In this document: in pieces, positions 62,106 through 64,000 of the stretch
Numbering within the stretch: position 1 is the first letter of the stretch
Layout: the number at the start of each line of letters is the position of its first letter
NCBI RefSeq assembly: GCF_030929615.1
Contig: NZ_JAVFVU010000012.1
Span: 62,001-126,000 of the forward strand
DNA: 64,000 bases
From: Dyadobacter sp. LHD-138
Lineage (GTDB): Bacteria > Bacteroidota > Bacteroidia > Cytophagales > Spirosomataceae
Direction of reading: 5' to 3'
Made by a program: the position numbers and the translations under genes
Notes under the pieces: generated by a model
Database searches by the model: none
Seen by the model: only the letters and a program-made list of their open reading frames with translations
What the model was told of the DNA's origin: nothing

Positions 62106-64000
62106 ATGAAGAAAGCACTTAAAGTAACGGCAATTATCGTACTGACAGTTTTAATTCTGATTGGGGTATTGATATGGGGTATTCAGACTCCCGCCGGGCA
62201 AAACTTTCTTACTGCGCAGGCAAATACTTATTTGCGAAAAAAATTAAAAACTAAACTTAATGTTGAGAAAATAAGGTTCGACGTTCCCGACTGGATCGTC
62301 CTGGAAGGCGTTTTCTTTGCGGATCAAAAAGGCGATACACTGGTTGCCGGTCAAATGCTGCGTGTCGATCTGGACATGTATTCCCTGTTAAAAGGAAATG
62401 TCGGAATCAATAAAATTGAACTGGAAGGTGCTACGGCCAATATTCACCGGACCTTACCCGATACCGTTTTCAACTTCCAGTTTATCGTTGACGCATTTGC
62501 CAGCACAAATCCTACCGAACCCGAGGACACCACGGCGAAACCAATGGAAATGCGCCTTGATAAAATTTTATTAAAGCGGGTCCGCCTTTCCTATAAAGAT
62601 GCGATCATTGGTACCGACGCCGATGCGAACATTGATTCCGCCAACATTCAATTTGATAAATTCAATCCTTCACGATCCCAATATCATCCGACAAAAATTG
62701 CGCTTTACAACAGTGGAGCCAGGTTAAGGATGTACGAGGCGCTGGTGAAAGATACCACCACTACCCCATCAAGTCCTTCGGATTCTCTTGATATTAAACT
62801 CGGCGATATTGATATCAGCAAATTCAAATGGGAATTTACGGATGAAACTTCCGGCCTGAACAATGGCGTTACCCTGGATCAGTTGCGGGGAAAAATCAAT
62901 AAAATTTATGTCGCCGGTCAACGTGTAGAGATCGAAAGCATTTTGCTGGATAACATGACAGCCTATGCAGCGTTTGCAAAAAAGGCGGTTTCAAAAACAA
63001 GTCCTCCCGATACAAAGACCGACAGTACGGCAACACCGGGCTGGTTTGCCGTTATAAAAGACATCAAGCTGGTTAACAACAACCTGCGCTACGATGACTT
63101 CAATTCAAAACCTATCCCCAAAGGACTGGACTATGCACACTTACATGTCAAAAAATTAAATGTTGACCTGAAAGATTTCCTCTTCTCGACAGATAATATC
63201 ACCGGAAAGCTAAAAGAGGGGTCATTTGAAGAAAAAAGCGGTTTTAAATTGCTCACACTTCGGACGGATTTCGCCTATGGTGCCAAACAAACCTATCTGC
63301 GCAAGCTTCTTGTAAAAACGCCAAAAACGGTTATCCGTGACGAATTGACGTTACATTATAACAACCTGGACGACCTGACAAAAAACCTGGCAAATGTCAG
63401 AATCCGTCTTAGTTTGAAAGATACAAAAGTGGCTTTTTCGGACCTGCTGCTCCTTGCGCCCGATCTGGCCGCTACGCCTCCATTTAACAAAGAGCCAAAC
63501 GGATCTGTCCAGGGCTCCGGATTGGTAACAGGCACTTTGAATAACATGCTGATATCAAAAGCACGTTTCAGCATGCTGGGTGGCACCGTTTTAAGCATAA
63601 ACGGACGCATCCGGGGTTTACCCGATGCCAATAAACTTGCAGCGGATATGACGGTCAACGAAATATCTTCTACAAAGGCTGATCTGTTAAAAATGCTGCC
63701 CGACAGCGCCTTACCATCCAGCATTGAATTACCGGAGCAGGTTAAAATTTCGGGAAAAGTGAACGGCTCTATCCAAAACCTGACACTTAACACCACCATT
63801 GCCACATCATTTGGAAACGGAACATTTGCAGGAAAACTTGTCAATATTACAGACAGCATCAAAGCCAGCTACGGCGGCACGTTGAGCCTCACTAATTTTG
63901 ACCTGGGAAAATTGCTGAAACAACCGCCTCAGGAACTTGGTAAACTGACGCTGTCCACACAAGTTGCCGGCACTGGCTACACCGCTTCCCGAATGAAGGC
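62106..64000 (+). CDS. AsmA/TamB-type inner-membrane-anchored protein (start only)
   Basis: The reading frame from ATG at 62106 is open to the right edge, giving 631 complete codons, so the C-terminus is missing. A single N-terminal helix (VTAIIVLTVLILIGVLIWGI) anchors it in the inner membrane, with the rest in the periplasm. The mature part is long, beta-rich and repetitive (QTPAGQNFLTAQANTYLRKK, LNVEKIRFDVPDWIVLEGVF), as in AsmA/TamB-like proteins that span the envelope and move lipids or outer-membrane proteins. In Bacteroidota such proteins can exceed 1500 residues. The partner BamA-like TamA would be expected nearby outside the window. Confidence 0.88.
   Translation, partial: MKKALKVTAIIVLTVLILIGVLIWGIQTPAGQNFLTAQANTYLRKKLKTKLNVEKIRFDVPDWIVLEGVFFADQKGDTLVAGQMLRVDLDMYSLLKGNVGINKIELEGATANIHRTLPDTVFNFQFIVDAFASTNPTEPEDTTAKPMEMRLDKILLKRVRLSYKDAIIGTDADANIDSANIQFDKFNPSRSQYHPTKIALYNSGARLRMYEALVKDTTTTPSSPSDSLDIKLGDIDISKFKWEFTDETSGLNNGVTLDQLRGKINKIYVAGQRVEIESILLDNMTAYAAFAKKAVSKTSPPDTKTDSTATPGWFAVIKDIKLVNNNLRYDDFNSKPIPKGLDYAHLHVKKLNVDLKDFLFSTDNITGKLKEGSFEEKSGFKLLTLRTDFAYGAKQTYLRKLLVKTPKTVIRDELTLHYNNLDDLTKNLANVRIRLSLKDTKVAFSDLLLLAPDLAATPPFNKEPNGSVQGSGLVTGTLNNMLISKARFSMLGGTVLSINGRIRGLPDANKLAADMTVNEISSTKADLLKMLPDSALPSSIELPEQVKISGKVNGSIQNLTLNTTIATSFGNGTFAGKLVNITDSIKASYGGTLSLTNFDLGKLLKQPPQELGKLTLSTQVAGTGYTASRMK

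Overview
The window is a chromosomal segment of a Bacteroidota bacterium, most likely a member of the Cytophagales close to Dyadobacter or Spirosoma. The evidence is a SusC/SusD pair, several TonB-dependent receptors with carboxypeptidase-like N-domains, type IX secretion (T9SS) C-terminal sorting domains, C25 gingipain-like peptidases, promoters of the Bacteroidota form (TTG, 19-21 bp, TAnnTTTG), and start codons without Shine-Dalgarno sequences. The genus is inference. I saw no rRNA, tRNA, CRISPR array, prophage or transposase gene.

Layout. 1-6218 (minus) holds two tandem C25 cysteine peptidases, the first cut by the window edge. 6806-9934 has an orphan acyl carrier protein, a LuxR-type two-component pair and an unrecognised small protein. 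10276-14608 has a T9SS-exported CE6/SGNH-type esterase and malate:quinone oxidoreductase, followed by a TPR sensor kinase. 17171-23496 has two unrelated TonB-dependent receptors; the first sits behind a long leader that encodes a 15-codon peptide with adjacent Cys codons. 23564-25479 has an acetyltransferase plus a MarR-acetyltransferase fusion under a promoter that contains a perfect palindrome. 25721-30580 is a SusC/SusD pair with a strong promoter. 30767-33246 has a cysteine desulfurase and a TlpA-like thioredoxin protein. 33742-38339 looks like a carbohydrate locus (sugar isomerase/epimerase, FG-GAP protein, lipoprotein, RhaT-type symporter).

38616-45457 carries a T9SS FG-GAP protein, murF, an AhpC/AhpD peroxide-defence pair and ahcY. 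45555-46296 is a cluster of five REP-like units without genes. 46336-55564 runs on the minus strand: MscS channel, LolA, a sugar cassette (ROK kinase, FucP-type transporter, CE15 glucuronoyl esterase), FtsK and PyrD. 55666-56489 is a small gene/nucleotidyltransferase pair that looks toxin-antitoxin-like, with an in-frame stop followed by 40 more open codons. 56577-64000 has a GH20 hexosaminidase, a TonB receptor, a LolA-like secreted protein and the start of a large AsmA/TamB-type protein.

The most interesting non-coding items are the Cys-codon leader peptide, a 98-105 bp MITE-like repeat with 7-bp terminal inverted repeats (three copies), the REP-like cluster, and the MarR-type operator. Most convergent gene pairs are separated by strong hairpin terminators. 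No single large undescribed system stands out. The leader peptide and the nucleotidyltransferase pair are the best leads.
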